Notes: generated by a model from the letters alone, not told the origin. A stretch of 64,000 nt of DNA from an uncultured Roseburia sp. (GCA_947652855.1 CANTEO010000003.1:1-64000); one strand, 5' to 3'. Counted from the first letter of the stretch, positions 45,715 to 56,414 are shown. Made by a program: numbers and translations.

Positions 45715-45743
45715 TGGACTTCTTATGCCAGTTCGGCTATACT
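45715..45743 (+). promoter_or_regulatory. Predicted promoter of dnaE
   Basis: TGGACT (45715-45720) and TATACT (45738-45743) are separated by 17 nt. The dnaE start codon is 40 nt downstream. The -35 deviates at one important base. Confidence 0.5.
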
Positions 45744-45782
45744 GAAAGCACACTGAAAAACAAAAGAAACGGAGTAATGAAT

Positions 45783-48700
45783 ATGGCATTTGCGCATTTA
45801 CATGTACATACAGAGTACAGTCTTTTGGACGGCTCCAATAAAATTAAGGAGTATGTCGCCAGGGTAAAGGAGCTTGGCATGACGGCCGCGGCAATCACTG
45901 ACCATGGCGTGATGTACGGCGTGATTGAGTTTTACAAAGCGGCGAAGGAGGCTGGCATTAACCCGATCCTGGGCTGCGAGGTATATGTGGCGCCTGGCTC
46001 CCGATTCGACCGGGAGACGGGGCATGGGGAAGGCCGATACTATCATTTGGTGCTGCTTGCGGAAAATGAGGCGGGCTATGGGAATTTAATAAAGATCGTC
46101 TCCAAAGGCTTTGTGGACGGCTATTACTATAAGCCTAGGGTGGATATGGAAGTCTTGCGGGAATACCATGAGGGCCTGATCGCCTTAAGCGCCTGCCTTG
46201 CAGGGGAGGTGCAGCGTTTTTTGGTCCGTGGGCTGTATGAGGAGGCCAAGCAGGCGGCGTATCAGTATCAGGACTGCTTTGGGGAGGGCAATTTTTTCTT
46301 AGAGCTTCAGGATCATGGCATTCCGCAGCAGCAGACTGCGAATCAGCAGCTCTTGCGGCTTTCAAAGGATACGGGGATCGCGCTTGTCGCCACGAATGAC
46401 GTGCATTACACCTATGAGGAGGACGCGGAGCCGCATGACATCCTGCTTTGCTTACAGACGGGCAAGAAATTGAGCGACGAGAACCGGATGCGCTACGAGG
46501 GAGGGCAGTATTACGTTAAGTCTGAGGAAGAGATGCGGGAGCTGTTCCCCTATGCCTTAGAGGCGCTTGACAACACGCAGAAAATCGCGGACCGCTGCCA
46601 GGTGGAGATAGAATTTGGGAAGACGAAGCTGCCGGATTTTCCAGTCCCGGAGGGCTACACGACGTTTCAATACTTGGAAAAGCTCTGCCAGGACGGGCTC
46701 AAGGAGCGCTACCCTGACACGGCGGAGGAGCTTTTGCCAAGGCTAAGCTATGAGCTTGACGTCATACGGAATATGGGGTATGTGGAATATTTTCTGATTG
46801 TGTGGGATTACATTCGCTTCGCCAGGGAGCGCGGCATCATGGTGGGCCCGGGGCGCGGGAGCGCGGCGGGGAGCCTGGTTTCCTATACGACGGGCATCAC
46901 CAATATTGACCCCATCCGTTACAGCCTGATTTTTGAGCGCTTCTTAAACCCGGAACGCGTCTCCATGCCTGATATTGACGTGGATTTCTGCTTTGAGCGA
47001 AGGCAGGAGGTCATTGACTATGTCGTGGAGAAATATGGCAAGGACTGCGTGACGCAGATCATCACGTTTGGAACGATGGCGGCGCGCGGCGTGATCCGGG
47101 ATGTGGGGCGCGTGATGGATTTGCCTTATGCCTTCGTGGACGGCATTGCGAAGGGAATTCCCAATGAGCCGGGAATGAGCGTCACAATTGACCGGGCCTT
47201 GCAGATGAATTCTGAGCTGCGCGCAAATTATGAGAACGACGAGACCGTCAAGCGGCTGATTGATATGTCGAAGCGCTTAGAGGGCTTGCCGCGCCATGCC
47301 TCCACCCATGCCGCGGGCGTCGTGATTTCCCAAAATTCCATGGACAATTATGTGCCTTTGGCGAGGGGCGTTGACGGCATGATCACCACGCAGTTCACAA
47401 TGACGACGATTGAGGAGCTTGGCCTCCTAAAAATGGATTTTTTGGGGCTTAGGACGCTCACGGTCATTCAAAACGCGGTGCGGCTGGCGGAGAGGAACCA
47501 TGGCGTGACAATCGACATCGACCATGTGGATTTTGATGACGGGAACGTATATGAGTCCCTTGGCACGGGAAAGACAGAAGGCGTGTTTCAGCTAGAAAGC
47601 GCGGGGATGAAGAATTTTATAAAAGAGCTGAAGCCAAGGAGCCTGGAGGACGTCATTGCCGGCATCGCCCTCTACCGCCCGGGGCCGATGGACTTCATCC
47701 CTTCGTATATCCGTGGGAAAAACAGCATGGGGAAAATAACGTATGACTGCCCGCAGCTTCAGCCGATTTTGGAGCCGACGTATGGCTGCATCGTCTACCA
47801 GGAGCAGGTCATGCAGATTGTGCGGGACTTGGCCGGATATACGCTTGGCAGAAGCGATTTGGTGCGGCGCGCCATGTCCAAAAAAAAGCAGTCCGTGATG
47901 GAGCAGGAGAGGAAAAATTTTGTCTACGGGAATGAGGCGGAACATGTGCCGGGCTGCATCGCGAAGGGCATTGATGAGAAGACGGCGAATAAGATTTTTG
48001 ACGAAATGATTGACTTTGCGAAATATGCGTTCAATAAGTCCCATGCGGCGGCGTATGCGGTGGTGGCCTATCAGACCGCGTATTTAAAATATTATTATCC
48101 GGTGGAGTATATGGCGGCACTGATGACGTCCGTGCAGGATCACGTGCCGAAGGTTTCCGAATATATTCTGTCCAGCCGGAAAATGGGGATCGGGATCCTT
48201 CCGCCGGACATCAATGAGGGGGAAAGCGACTTCTCTGTGTCGGGCAAGGGAATCCGTTATGGGCTTTCTGCGATCAAAAGCGTGGGGCGCCCGGTGATCT
48301 CCGTAATATTGGAAGAGCGGGAAAAAGGGGGGCCGTTTTCCTCCCTGAAAGATTTCCTTGTGCGGTCCGGCGGCGGGGAGGTCAGCAAGCGGGCCGTGGA
48401 GAACTTTATTAAGGCCGGCGCGTTTGACGGGCTGGACGGCACCAGGAAACAGAAGCTTTTTCTGTATGCAAGGCTGATGGACGACATTAATCGGGAAAAG
48501 AAACATACGTTAGCCGGTCAGATGAGCCTTTTTGACTTTGTGGGGGAGGAGGATCGGAAAAGCTTTGAGACTACGATGCCGGATGTCGGGGAGTATGACA
48601 AGGAGACGCTGCTTGGCTTTGAAAAGGAAGTCCTTGGCGTGTACATCAGCGGCCACCCCTTAGAAGAGTACGAAGGGCGCTGGAGGAAGAACATTACGAT

Positions 48701-49262
48701 GACGACGGCGGATTTTCTGGTGGATGAGGACACCGGGGAGACGAAGGTGAAGGACGGCGAGATCGTCATGGTGGGCGGCATGATTGCAGAGAAGACAATC
48801 AAATACACGAGAAAAAACCAGACGATGGCGTTCCTTACGTTGGAGGACTTGCTTGGAACGGTCGAGGTGGTCGTGTTCCCAAGGGACTATGAGAAGAGCC
48901 ATGCGCTCCTAAAGGAAGAGGCCAAGGTGTTTGTCCGGGGAAGGGCCAGCGTGGAGGAGGAGAAGAACGGAAAAGTCATCTGTGAGAAAATCTATTCCTT
49001 TGACGACGCAAGGCAGGAGCTGTGGGTGCAGTTTTCGGACAGGGAAGCGTTTCAGGAGAGGGAGCAGGAGCTGTATGGGATGTTAAGGGACTCGGACGGC
49101 GCGGACGCGGTCGTATTGTACCTTTCTAAAGAAAAGGCGGTGAAGCGCCTGCCCGCAAGCAGGAATGTCCTCGTCAATGAAGCCTTATTAAAAACGCTGC
49201 GCGCCGCCTTTGGGGAAAATAACGTAAAAGTTGTGGAAAAGGCTATTGAAAACAGAAGGTAA
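45783..49262 (+). CDS. dnaE: DNA polymerase III alpha subunit
   Basis: 1159 residues. ATG 45783 is preferred over ATG 45777, because GGAG (45771-45774) is 8 nt from the former and 2 nt from the latter. The order is PHP domain (HLHVHTEYSLLDG, ITDHGVMYGV), the C-family polymerase core (GPGRGSAAGSLVSY; catalytic aspartates Asp399 and Asp401 in PDIDVDF), the HhH/fingers region and a C-terminal OB-fold (AEKTIKYTRKNQTMAFLTLEDLLGTVEV). It synthesises DNA at the replication fork, with PolC as the usual partner in Firmicutes (not in the window). pfkA follows after 50 nt, a common order. Confidence 0.97.
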   Translation: MAFAHLHVHTEYSLLDGSNKIKEYVARVKELGMTAAAITDHGVMYGVIEFYKAAKEAGINPILGCEVYVAPGSRFDRETGHGEGRYYHLVLLAENEAGYGNLIKIVSKGFVDGYYYKPRVDMEVLREYHEGLIALSACLAGEVQRFLVRGLYEEAKQAAYQYQDCFGEGNFFLELQDHGIPQQQTANQQLLRLSKDTGIALVATNDVHYTYEEDAEPHDILLCLQTGKKLSDENRMRYEGGQYYVKSEEEMRELFPYALEALDNTQKIADRCQVEIEFGKTKLPDFPVPEGYTTFQYLEKLCQDGLKERYPDTAEELLPRLSYELDVIRNMGYVEYFLIVWDYIRFARERGIMVGPGRGSAAGSLVSYTTGITNIDPIRYSLIFERFLNPERVSMPDIDVDFCFERRQEVIDYVVEKYGKDCVTQIITFGTMAARGVIRDVGRVMDLPYAFVDGIAKGIPNEPGMSVTIDRALQMNSELRANYENDETVKRLIDMSKRLEGLPRHASTHAAGVVISQNSMDNYVPLARGVDGMITTQFTMTTIEELGLLKMDFLGLRTLTVIQNAVRLAERNHGVTIDIDHVDFDDGNVYESLGTGKTEGVFQLESAGMKNFIKELKPRSLEDVIAGIALYRPGPMDFIPSYIRGKNSMGKITYDCPQLQPILEPTYGCIVYQEQVMQIVRDLAGYTLGRSDLVRRAMSKKKQSVMEQERKNFVYGNEAEHVPGCIAKGIDEKTANKIFDEMIDFAKYAFNKSHAAAYAVVAYQTAYLKYYYPVEYMAALMTSVQDHVPKVSEYILSSRKMGIGILPPDINEGESDFSVSGKGIRYGLSAIKSVGRPVISVILEEREKGGPFSSLKDFLVRSGGGEVSKRAVENFIKAGAFDGLDGTRKQKLFLYARLMDDINREKKHTLAGQMSLFDFVGEEDRKSFETTMPDVGEYDKETLLGFEKEVLGVYISGHPLEEYEGRWRKNITMTTADFLVDEDTGETKVKDGEIVMVGGMIAEKTIKYTRKNQTMAFLTLEDLLGTVEVVVFPRDYEKSHALLKEEAKVFVRGRASVEEEKNGKVICEKIYSFDDARQELWVQFSDREAFQEREQELYGMLRDSDGADAVVLYLSKEKAVKRLPASRNVLVNEALLKTLRAAFGENNVKVVEKAIENRR

Positions 49263-49312
49263 AGCGATTAAAATAAAAGCAAAGACAGTGAGACGATATA
49301 GGAGGGTTTGCT

Positions 49313-50287
49313 ATGGCGAAGGAAATGAAGACGATTGGCGTGCTTACGAGCGGCGGCGACGCCCCGGGGATGAACGCCGCGATCCGCGCGGTTGTCCGCG
49401 AGGCGATGTGCAAGGGCTTGAAGGTGAAAGGGATCAAAAGAGGCTATGCTGGCCTTCTTTCCGAGGAGATCATCGACATGGAGGCAAGGGACGTGTCAGA
49501 CACGATTCAGCGGGGCGGCACGATTTTGCAGACGGCGCGCTGCATGGAATTCACGACCCCCGAGGGGCAGCAGCAGGGCGCGGAAGTCTGCAGGAAGCAC
49601 GGGATTGACGGCATCGTGGTGGTCGGCGGCGACGGCTCCTTCCGCGGGGCGCAGAAGCTGGCGGCCCTTGGCGTCAATACGATCGGCCTTCCGGGGACGA
49701 TTGACCTCGACATCGCCTGCACGGAATATACGATCGGGTTTGACACGGCAGTGAACACGGCGATGGAGGCGATTGACAAGGTGCGCGACACATCCACCTC
49801 CCATGAGCGCTGCAGCATCATAGAGGTGATGGGGCGCGGCGCGGGGTATATCGCGCTTTGGACGGGGATTGCGAACGGCGCGGAGGACATCCTGCTCCCG
49901 GAGCGGTATGATTATGATGAGCAGAAATTGGTGAACCATATCATAGAGAACCGCAAACGCGGCAAGCAGCACCATATCATCATCAACGCCGAGGGCATTG
50001 GGCATTCCGTGAGCATGTCCAAGCGGATTGAGGCCGCGACCGGGATTGAGACGAGGGCGACCATCCTTGGCCATATGCAGCGCGGGGGCAGCCCGACCTG
50101 TAAGGATCGCGTGTACGCGTCCATCATGGGGGCCTATGCGGTGGATTTGCTCTGCCAGGGCAAGACAAACCGCATTGTGGCGTACCGTCATGGCGATTTT
50201 GTGGATTTCGACATTGACGAGGCGCTGGCGATGGAGAAGAAGATTTCGGAATATCAGTTTGAGGTGTGCGACAACCTTTCTATTTGA
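49313..50287 (+). CDS. pfkA: ATP-dependent 6-phosphofructokinase
   Basis: 324 residues, the usual bacterial PfkA length. It phosphorylates fructose 6-phosphate in glycolysis. The N-terminal GVLTSGGDAPGMNAAIR and GGDGSFRGAQKLA are ATP-type, with Gly at the residue that is Asp in PPi-dependent enzymes. The catalytic loop reads PGTIDLDIACTEYTIGFDTA. Asp131 and Asp133 keep the catalytic positions (E. coli 127 and 129), but Leu132 replaces the nearly invariant Asn128. The effector and substrate motifs EVMGRGAGYIA, IINAEGIGH and LGHMQRGGSPT are present. The ATG lies behind GGAGGG. A strong terminator follows. Confidence 0.95.
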   Translation: MAKEMKTIGVLTSGGDAPGMNAAIRAVVREAMCKGLKVKGIKRGYAGLLSEEIIDMEARDVSDTIQRGGTILQTARCMEFTTPEGQQQGAEVCRKHGIDGIVVVGGDGSFRGAQKLAALGVNTIGLPGTIDLDIACTEYTIGFDTAVNTAMEAIDKVRDTSTSHERCSIIEVMGRGAGYIALWTGIANGAEDILLPERYDYDEQKLVNHIIENRKRGKQHHIIINAEGIGHSVSMSKRIEAATGIETRATILGHMQRGGSPTCKDRVYASIMGAYAVDLLCQGKTNRIVAYRHGDFVDFDIDEALAMEKKISEYQFEVCDNLSI

Positions 50288-50353
50288 CAGAGGACGCCGG
50301 CGGATGCTCCAAAGCCGTATTGCAGGCTTAGATTCAGGAAATGCGTTTTTTGA

Positions 50354-50396
50354 GGCAGGGGATAGAGAGGAAGGCTCTGTCCCCTGCCCCTTTTTT
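50354..50396 (+). terminator. Strong terminator after pfkA
   Basis: A 14-bp stem (GGCAGGGGATAGAG with CTCTGTCCCCTGCC, one wobble pair) with a 7-nt loop is followed by CCTTTTTT. Confidence 0.92.
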
Positions 50397-50482
50397 ATAA
50401 AAAGGCAATGTTCCTGGCTGCCTGCCTTTTCCCGGATTCCTAGGCGAAAACCCCGCGGTTCCTTGAGGCGGCAAAGAAATCC

Positions 50483-50511
50483 TTGTATTTTAAAAACGCT
50501 TATGCTATAAT
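50483..50511 (+). promoter_or_regulatory. Strong predicted promoter of the tig-clpPX run
   Basis: TTGTAT (50483-50488) and a perfect TATAAT (50506-50511) are spaced by 17 nt, with TGC before the -10. No CtsR-type or CIRCE operator was recognised next to it. Confidence 0.78.
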
Positions 50512-50643
50512 GTCTCAATGGCTGTAGGCGGTGGAAGTATGCCTTTTTTTGCATCATGGAACTTGGATTTATGCCTAAGATCAGGCATTTGACCCGCGAC
50601 AAACGTACATTGTGATAGGGAAAAGAGAAAGGAAACGGTTAGA

Positions 50644-51963
50644 ATGAGCGTACAGGTAGAAACATTGGAAAAGAATATGGCGAAGCTTACCATCGAACTT
50701 GCTGAGGATAAGTTAGAAGACGCAATGCAGAAAGCATATTTGAAGCAGAAGAGGAAAATCAATCTGCCGGGATTCCGTAAAGGCAAGGCGCCAAGGCATA
50801 TGGTGGAGAAGATGTTTGGGCCGGAGGTGTTCTATGAAGATGCCTCAGACATCCTGATCCGTGAAAATTACAGCAAGGCGATCGACGAAAGCGGCGCTGA
50901 CCTCGTGTCCCGCCCGGTGGTTGACATCGTTCAGATTGAAAAAGGCAAGCCGTTCATTTTTACGATTGAGGCGGCGGTGAAGCCGGAAGTGAAGCTTGGC
51001 GAGTATAAGGGCATTGAGGTCACGAAAATCGACACATCCGTGACGGATGAGGAAGTGGATGCGGAAATCGAAAAAGAGAGGAACACCAACGCAAGGACGG
51101 TGACCGTGGAAGGCCGGCCAATTCAGGAAGGCGACACGGCTGTCATTGATTTTGAAGGATTTGTGGATGGGGAGCCGTTTGAGGGGGGCATGGGAGAAAA
51201 CTATTCCCTGCAGATCGGCAGCCATTCGTTTATTGATACATTTGAGGAGCAGTTGGTTGGAAAGAACGCGGGGGAGGAGCTTGAGGTGCAGGTGACGTTC
51301 CCCGAAGAGTACCATGCGGCGGAGCTGGCCGGAAAGCCGGCGACGTTTCAGGTGAAGATTCATGAGATTAAGGCTCAGGAGCTGCCGGAGCTGGACGATG
51401 AGTTCGCCCAGGACATTTCCGAGTTTGACACCTTGGCGGAGTACAAGGAGAGCGTGAGGAAGGCGGTTTCCGAACGGAAAGAGGCTGAGGCGAAGCGCGC
51501 GAAGGAAGAGGAGGCGATCAAAAAGATCGTAGAGCAGTCCACTATGGACATTCCAGAGGCGATGGTTGAGACGCAGGCTGAGAACATGGTGGAGGAATTT
51601 GCGCGCGGGATCACGCAGCAGGGCATGAGCTTTGAGCAGTATATGCAGTTCTCCGGGATGTCAGTGGAAAAGATGAAGGAGCAGATGAAGCCTGACGCGT
51701 TAAGCCGCATCCAGGGCAGCCTTGTATTGGAGCAGATCGTAAAAGAAGAGGGAATTGAAGTCACAGAAGAGGACTTTGACGCGGCCGTCGCGAAGATGGC
51801 GCCTTCCTACGGCATGGGGCAGGAGAAGTTAAAGGAAATGATCGGCGAGGAAGAGAAAGAGTCCATGATGAAGGACCTTGCGATCTCAAAAGCGGCGGAT
51901 TTGATTTTGGAGAACGTGAAGGAATGCGAAAAAGCTGGCGGCGAGGAAGGGGCCGAAGCGTAA
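50644..51963 (+). CDS. tig: Trigger factor, ribosome-associated chaperone
   Basis: 439 residues, full length. The N-terminal ribosome-binding domain contains the signature [20 protein letters not shown]. The FKBP-type prolyl isomerase domain lies at about 150-245 ([42 protein letters not shown]). A long helical C-terminal chaperone domain follows. It guides folding of nascent chains. clpP follows 25 nt later, the classic tig-clpP-clpX order. Confidence 0.97.
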   Translation: MSVQVETLEKNMAKLTIELAEDKLEDAMQKAYLKQKRKINLPGFRKGKAPRHMVEKMFGPEVFYEDASDILIRENYSKAIDESGADLVSRPVVDIVQIEKGKPFIFTIEAAVKPEVKLGEYKGIEVTKIDTSVTDEEVDAEIEKERNTNARTVTVEGRPIQEGDTAVIDFEGFVDGEPFEGGMGENYSLQIGSHSFIDTFEEQLVGKNAGEELEVQVTFPEEYHAAELAGKPATFQVKIHEIKAQELPELDDEFAQDISEFDTLAEYKESVRKAVSERKEAEAKRAKEEEAIKKIVEQSTMDIPEAMVETQAENMVEEFARGITQQGMSFEQYMQFSGMSVEKMKEQMKPDALSRIQGSLVLEQIVKEEGIEVTEEDFDAAVAKMAPSYGMGQEKLKEMIGEEEKESMMKDLAISKAADLILENVKECEKAGGEEGAEA

Positions 51964-51988
51964 CAGAGGCAAAACGGGAGGCGAATAC

Positions 51989-52576
51989 ATGAGTTTAGTA
52001 CCTTATGTCATTGAACAGACAAGCAGGGGCGAGCGCAGCTATGACATTTATTCCAGGCTGTTGAAAGACCGGATCATATTTTTGGGGGAAGACGTCAATG
52101 AGACGACGGCGAGCCTGATTGTGGCGCAGCTTTTGTTTTTGGAGTCGGAGGATCCGGGGAAAGACATTCAGCTTTATATCAATTCTCCGGGCGGCATCGT
52201 CACGGGCGGACTTGCGATATATGACACGATGCAGTATATCAAGTGCGACGTGTCCACCATCTGCATTGGGCTGGCCGCGAGCATGGGCGCGTTCCTTTTG
52301 GCCGGAGGCGCGAAGGGCAAGCGGATGGCGCTGCCAAACGCGGAGATTATGATCCACCAGCCTTCCGGCGGGGCAAAGGGCCAGGCGACGGAGATCGAGA
52401 TTGCCGCGGAGAATATCTTAAAGACGAAAAAGCGCCTGAATGAAATCCTTGCGGAAAACACCGGAAAGCCTTATGAGACAGTTGCCGCGGATACAGAGAG
52501 GGATCATTACCTTTCCGCGCAGGAGGCGAAGGAATACGGCCTGATCGACATGGTAATAACGAATCGTGAAAAATAG
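51989..52576 (+). CDS. clpP: ATP-dependent Clp protease proteolytic subunit
   Basis: 195 residues. The catalytic triad is visible: Ser98 in GLAASMGAF, His123 in MIHQPSGG and Asp172 in TERDHYLS. The N-terminus [30 protein letters not shown] is canonical. It forms the tetradecameric protease that works with ClpX, encoded 65 nt downstream. The ATG lies behind GGGAGG. Confidence 0.98.
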   Translation: MSLVPYVIEQTSRGERSYDIYSRLLKDRIIFLGEDVNETTASLIVAQLLFLESEDPGKDIQLYINSPGGIVTGGLAIYDTMQYIKCDVSTICIGLAASMGAFLLAGGAKGKRMALPNAEIMIHQPSGGAKGQATEIEIAAENILKTKKRLNEILAENTGKPYETVAADTERDHYLSAQEAKEYGLIDMVITNREK

Positions 52577-52641
52577 AATAGAGCAGGATGACAGGGCAGC
52601 CGGAGGGCGGGGCCTGTCATTGACTTAGCGGAGTGGAGCAT

Positions 52642-53922
52642 ATGGCAGGAAGAAATATCATAGGCGGCGGGGAGAGAATCCGCTGTTCCTTTTGCGGCAG
52701 ATTCCAGGAGCAGGTCAGAAAGCTGATTGCGGGGCCAAGCGGCGCGTTCATCTGTGACGAATGCGTGGATATCTGCACGGAAATCATCGAAGAGGAAATG
52801 GAAGAGGAAGAAGAGACGGAAGTTTCGGAACCGGAGATCAATCTGTTAAAGCCGGAAGAGATGAAGGCGTTTTTGGATGAATACGTCATAGGGCAGGAAA
52901 ATGCCAAAAAAGTGCTTTCTGTAGCGGTGTATAACCATTATAAGAAAATATTGGCCGGCAAGTCCCTTGACGTGGAGCTGCAAAAGAGCAATATCCTGAT
53001 GTTGGGCCCGACCGGATCCGGCAAGACGTACCTGGCGCAGACGCTGGCGCGGATTTTAAATGTTCCGTTCGCCATTGCGGACGCGACGACGCTGACAGAG
53101 GCGGGGTATGTCGGGGAAGACGTGGAAAATATTCTCTTAAAGATCATTCAGGCTGCGGATTATGACATCGCGCGCGCGCAGCAGGGAATCATCTATATCG
53201 ACGAGATTGACAAGATCACCAAGAAATCGGAAAATGTCTCGATCACCAGGGATGTGTCCGGCGAGGGCGTGCAGCAGGCGCTGCTTAAGATTTTGGAAGG
53301 CACCGTCGCCTCCGTTCCGCCGCAGGGCGGAAGGAAGCATCCGCAGCAGGAACTGATACAGATTGACACGACGGACATTCTCTTTATCTGCGGCGGGGCG
53401 TTTGACGGCCTGGAAAAAATTATAGAGACGCGCATGGATCAAAAAGCGATTGGCTTTAACGCTGAGGTCAAAGACAAACGGGAGCGGAATATCGGTGAGG
53501 ACTTTAAGCATGCGATGCCGCAGGATTTTATCAAGTTTGGCCTGATTCCGGAATTTATCGGGCGCGTGCCGATCACCGTGTCGTTAGACTCCTTGGATAA
53601 AGACGCCCTGGTGCGTATTTTACAGGAGCCGAAGAATTCATTGGTGAAGCAGTACAGAAAGCTTTTGGAGCTGGACGGCGTGGATTTGCAGTTTGAGGAA
53701 GACGCGGTCAATGCGATTGCGGAGAAGGCGATGGAACGGCAGACAGGGGCCAGAGGGCTTCGCGCCATTATGGAAAATGTCATGATGGATCTGATGTACC
53801 GGATTCCGTCGGATGAGTCCATCAGAGAATGCGTCATCAGCAGGAAATTGGTGGAGGAAAAAGGGTTTGTTGACTCCATTGAGGAAAAACAAGAATTAGC
53901 ATTGGAATCTAAGAGCGCATAA
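52642..53922 (+). CDS. clpX: ATP-dependent Clp protease ATP-binding subunit ClpX
   Basis: About 426 residues. ATG 52642 is preferred to the in-frame GTG at 52633, as GGAG lies 8 nt upstream of it. The N-terminal zinc-binding domain has CSFCG and CDECVDIC. The AAA+ core has Walker A GPTGSGKT, Walker [11 protein letters not shown] and sensor regions, plus the pore-loop GYVGED and the ClpP-contact IGF-type loop (KAIGFNAE). It unfolds substrates for ClpP. Confidence 0.98.
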   Translation: MAGRNIIGGGERIRCSFCGRFQEQVRKLIAGPSGAFICDECVDICTEIIEEEMEEEEETEVSEPEINLLKPEEMKAFLDEYVIGQENAKKVLSVAVYNHYKKILAGKSLDVELQKSNILMLGPTGSGKTYLAQTLARILNVPFAIADATTLTEAGYVGEDVENILLKIIQAADYDIARAQQGIIYIDEIDKITKKSENVSITRDVSGEGVQQALLKILEGTVASVPPQGGRKHPQQELIQIDTTDILFICGGAFDGLEKIIETRMDQKAIGFNAEVKDKRERNIGEDFKHAMPQDFIKFGLIPEFIGRVPITVSLDSLDKDALVRILQEPKNSLVKQYRKLLELDGVDLQFEEDAVNAIAEKAMERQTGARGLRAIMENVMMDLMYRIPSDESIRECVISRKLVEEKGFVDSIEEKQELALESKSA

Positions 53923-53942
53923 GCCGCAGTCATAGGGGAGCT

Positions 53943-53983
53943 GCCGCAGTAATGGGACGTTTATTACTTGCGGCGGCTTTTAC
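53943..53983 (+). terminator. Predicted terminator between clpX and lon
   Basis: GCCGCAGTAAT pairs with ATTACTTGCGGC (one bulged base) around a 9-nt loop, followed by GGCTTTTA. It lies 20 nt after the clpX stop. lon would then need its own promoter, but I found none with good -35/-10 spacing. Confidence 0.6.
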
Positions 53984-54049
53984 TGATTTTGTAAGCAAAG
54001 CGGCAGATTTGCATGGCGCGTTGCATATAACTGGAAAGGGGAAGAAACA

Positions 54050-56401
54050 TTGAGTGACGGAATAAATGAGAAGCTCTCCGGGCATTCCTTTGTGCGCAGC
54101 AATAAGGAACTCCCCACAGTGGCATTACGGGGGATGACAATCCTGCCTGGAATGGTGGCGCATTTTGACATTAGCAGGGAACGCTCTGTCAAAGCGGTGG
54201 AAGACGCGATGATGGGGGATCAGGATTTATTTCTGGTAACGCAGAAAAATATAGATGCGGACGATCCGCAGATTGAGGATTTATACCGGATCGGCATTGT
54301 CGCAAAAATTAAGCAGGTCGTAAAGATGCAAAATGGGATCGTCCGTATTTTGGTGGAAGGAGATCGGCGGGCTGAGCTGGTTGGCCTGATTGCGCATCCC
54401 AAATACCTTTTGGCAGAGGTGGACAGCGTAGAAGAGCGGGATGAGGAGTATTCCGCGGAGGTCAAGGAGGGGATGCGGCGGGCCATATTGGAGGCGTATG
54501 GACGCTATGCGGCCGTGAACCCGAAAATCGGCAAGGATTTTTTACGTCAGACAGTGGACCTACAGGATACGGGCAAGCTGATTGACGCAATTGCCAATCA
54601 TCTTCCTGTCTATTATGAGGAAAAGCAGAAATATTTGGAGGCAGTCACCTTAGAGGAGCGCTATGAGACGCTGATGAGGATGCTGCTCTCTGAAATCAAT
54701 ATCCTGTCCATCAAGAATGAGTTTCAGGCGAAAGTAAAGGATCAGGTGGATAAGAACCAGAAAGAGTATCTGCTTCGGGAGCAGATGAAGGTCATTCGGG
54801 AAGAGCTTGGCGAAGATCATTCTCAGACGGATGCGGATCATTTCCTGGAGGAATTGGAGAAGCTTGAGGCGAAAAAAGAAGTAAAAGAGAAAATCCGCAG
54901 GGAAATTGAGCGGTTTAAAAACATCGGCACAGGCTCTTCGGAGAGCGCGGTGGCGAGGGGATATATTGAGACGCTGTTAGAGCTTCCATGGGAGAAGGCG
55001 TCGAAAGACAATAAGAACCTTAAGAATGCAGAGAAGGTATTGGACCAGGATCACTATGGCTTAAAAAAAGTAAAAGAGCGTATGCTGGAATTTTTGGCGG
55101 TGCGCAATTTGACGAAAAAAGGGGAAAGCCCCATTATCTGCCTTGTGGGGCCTCCGGGAACCGGGAAGACAAGCATTGCCAAATCCGTCGCGAAAGCGTT
55201 AGAAAAAAAATATGTGCGTATCTGCCTGGGCGGCGTCCGGGACGAAGCGGAGATCCGGGGACACCGGAGGACGTATGTAGGGGCCATGCCGGGCAGGATT
55301 GCGGCGGGCTTACGCTCTGCGGGCGTGAAGAACCCTCTGATGCTGTTGGATGAAATTGATAAGGTCAGCAGCGATTATAAGGGGGACACGTCCTCCGCAT
55401 TGTTGGAGGTGCTGGATTCGGAGCAAAACAGCAAGTTCAGGGATCATTATGTCGAGCTTCCGCTGGATTTGTCGGAAACGCTCTTTATCGCGACGGCAAA
55501 TTCCGTGCAGGGGATACCAAGGCCCCTATTAGACCGCATGGAGCTGATCGAGGTTGACAGCTATACGCAAAATGAGAAGATGCATATTGCCACGGAGCAT
55601 TTGGTGAAAAAGCAGATGAAGAAAAACGGCCTGAAAAAAGGGCAGCTTTCCATTAAGGAAGACGCGTTGGAAAAGGTCATCCGTGGCTATACGAAAGAAG
55701 CCGGCGTGCGCGGCCTGGAGCGTAAAATCGGGGAGATCTGCAGGAAAGCGGCCAGGGAGGTGTATGACGGCGATCAGAAAAAGGTCACGGTGACGAAGAA
55801 AAATTTGCCGAAGCTTTTGGGAAGAGAGAAGTATTCGTATGACATGGCGGGCAAGACGGACGAAATTGGGGTTGTCCGCGGCCTTGCGTGGACAAGCGTT
55901 GGAGGGGACACTCTGGAGATTGAGGTCAATGTCATGCCAGGGAAAGGCGAGTTTAAGCTGACCGGGCAGCTTGGGGACGTGATGAAGGAATCGGCTCAGG
56001 CCGGAATCAGCTATATCCGCTCCGTCAGCAAGGAATATAAAATCCCCAAAGAATTCTTTAAGGAGAACGACATCCATATCCACATCCCAGAGGGGGCGGT
56101 GCCAAAGGACGGGCCTTCCGCGGGCGTCACAATGACGACGGCGATGCTCTCCGCCATCACGAAGCGCAAAGTCCGCGCAAACGTGGCGATGACGGGGGAA
56201 ATTACGCTGCGGGGCCGCGTGCTGCCCATCGGCGGCCTGAAGGAAAAGACGCTGGCTGCAAAAAACGCGGGGATCAAGACGGTTCTTGTGCCAAAGAAGA
56301 ATCAGAAGGACATGGATGAAATTGAGGACGAAATCAAGCAGGGCCTGTCCATTGTGTATATGGAGACGATTAAAGATGCGCTGAATGCGGCATTTGTGTA
56401 A
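54050..56401 (+). CDS. lon: ATP-dependent endopeptidase Lon
   Basis: 783 residues. The start appears to be TTG 54050, with AAGGGG about 9 nt upstream; no ATG or GTG is better placed. The N-terminal LonN substrate-binding domain (about 15-205) opens with ELPTVALRGMTILPGMVAHF. The AAA+ domain has Walker A GPPGTGKT and Walker B LMLLDEIDKV. The C-terminal protease has the Ser-Lys dyad Ser690 (PKDGPSAGVTM) and Lys733 (GGLKEK). It degrades damaged and regulatory proteins in the cytoplasm. engB follows 13 nt later, the conserved pairing. Confidence 0.97.
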   Translation: MSDGINEKLSGHSFVRSNKELPTVALRGMTILPGMVAHFDISRERSVKAVEDAMMGDQDLFLVTQKNIDADDPQIEDLYRIGIVAKIKQVVKMQNGIVRILVEGDRRAELVGLIAHPKYLLAEVDSVEERDEEYSAEVKEGMRRAILEAYGRYAAVNPKIGKDFLRQTVDLQDTGKLIDAIANHLPVYYEEKQKYLEAVTLEERYETLMRMLLSEINILSIKNEFQAKVKDQVDKNQKEYLLREQMKVIREELGEDHSQTDADHFLEELEKLEAKKEVKEKIRREIERFKNIGTGSSESAVARGYIETLLELPWEKASKDNKNLKNAEKVLDQDHYGLKKVKERMLEFLAVRNLTKKGESPIICLVGPPGTGKTSIAKSVAKALEKKYVRICLGGVRDEAEIRGHRRTYVGAMPGRIAAGLRSAGVKNPLMLLDEIDKVSSDYKGDTSSALLEVLDSEQNSKFRDHYVELPLDLSETLFIATANSVQGIPRPLLDRMELIEVDSYTQNEKMHIATEHLVKKQMKKNGLKKGQLSIKEDALEKVIRGYTKEAGVRGLERKIGEICRKAAREVYDGDQKKVTVTKKNLPKLLGREKYSYDMAGKTDEIGVVRGLAWTSVGGDTLEIEVNVMPGKGEFKLTGQLGDVMKESAQAGISYIRSVSKEYKIPKEFFKENDIHIHIPEGAVPKDGPSAGVTMTTAMLSAITKRKVRANVAMTGEITLRGRVLPIGGLKEKTLAAKNAGIKTVLVPKKNQKDMDEIEDEIKQGLSIVYMETIKDALNAAFV

Positions 56402-56414
56402 GAGGGAGGGACAT

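Larger units (their letters stand above)
50288..50643. other. Non-coding interval between pfkA and tig
   Basis: No gene is supported. It holds the pfkA terminator (50354-50396), the tig promoter (50483-50511) and a leader of about 125 nt. In the leader, AGGCAT (50583-50588) can pair with either of two ATGCCT copies (50539-50544 or 50571-50576), giving alternative short hairpins of uncertain meaning. Confidence 0.7.

Noticed and set aside
49313..50287. PPi-dependent phosphofructokinase
   Set aside because: GGDGS and PGTID carry the Gly residues typical of ATP-dependent enzymes; PPi enzymes have Asp and Lys at the two positions.
49496..50602. Long minus-strand open frame of 368 codons opposite pfkA
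   Set aside because: It is antisense to a clearly functional pfkA, has an Arg/His/Pro-rich composition typical of a shadow frame, and has no recognisable domain or ribosome binding site.
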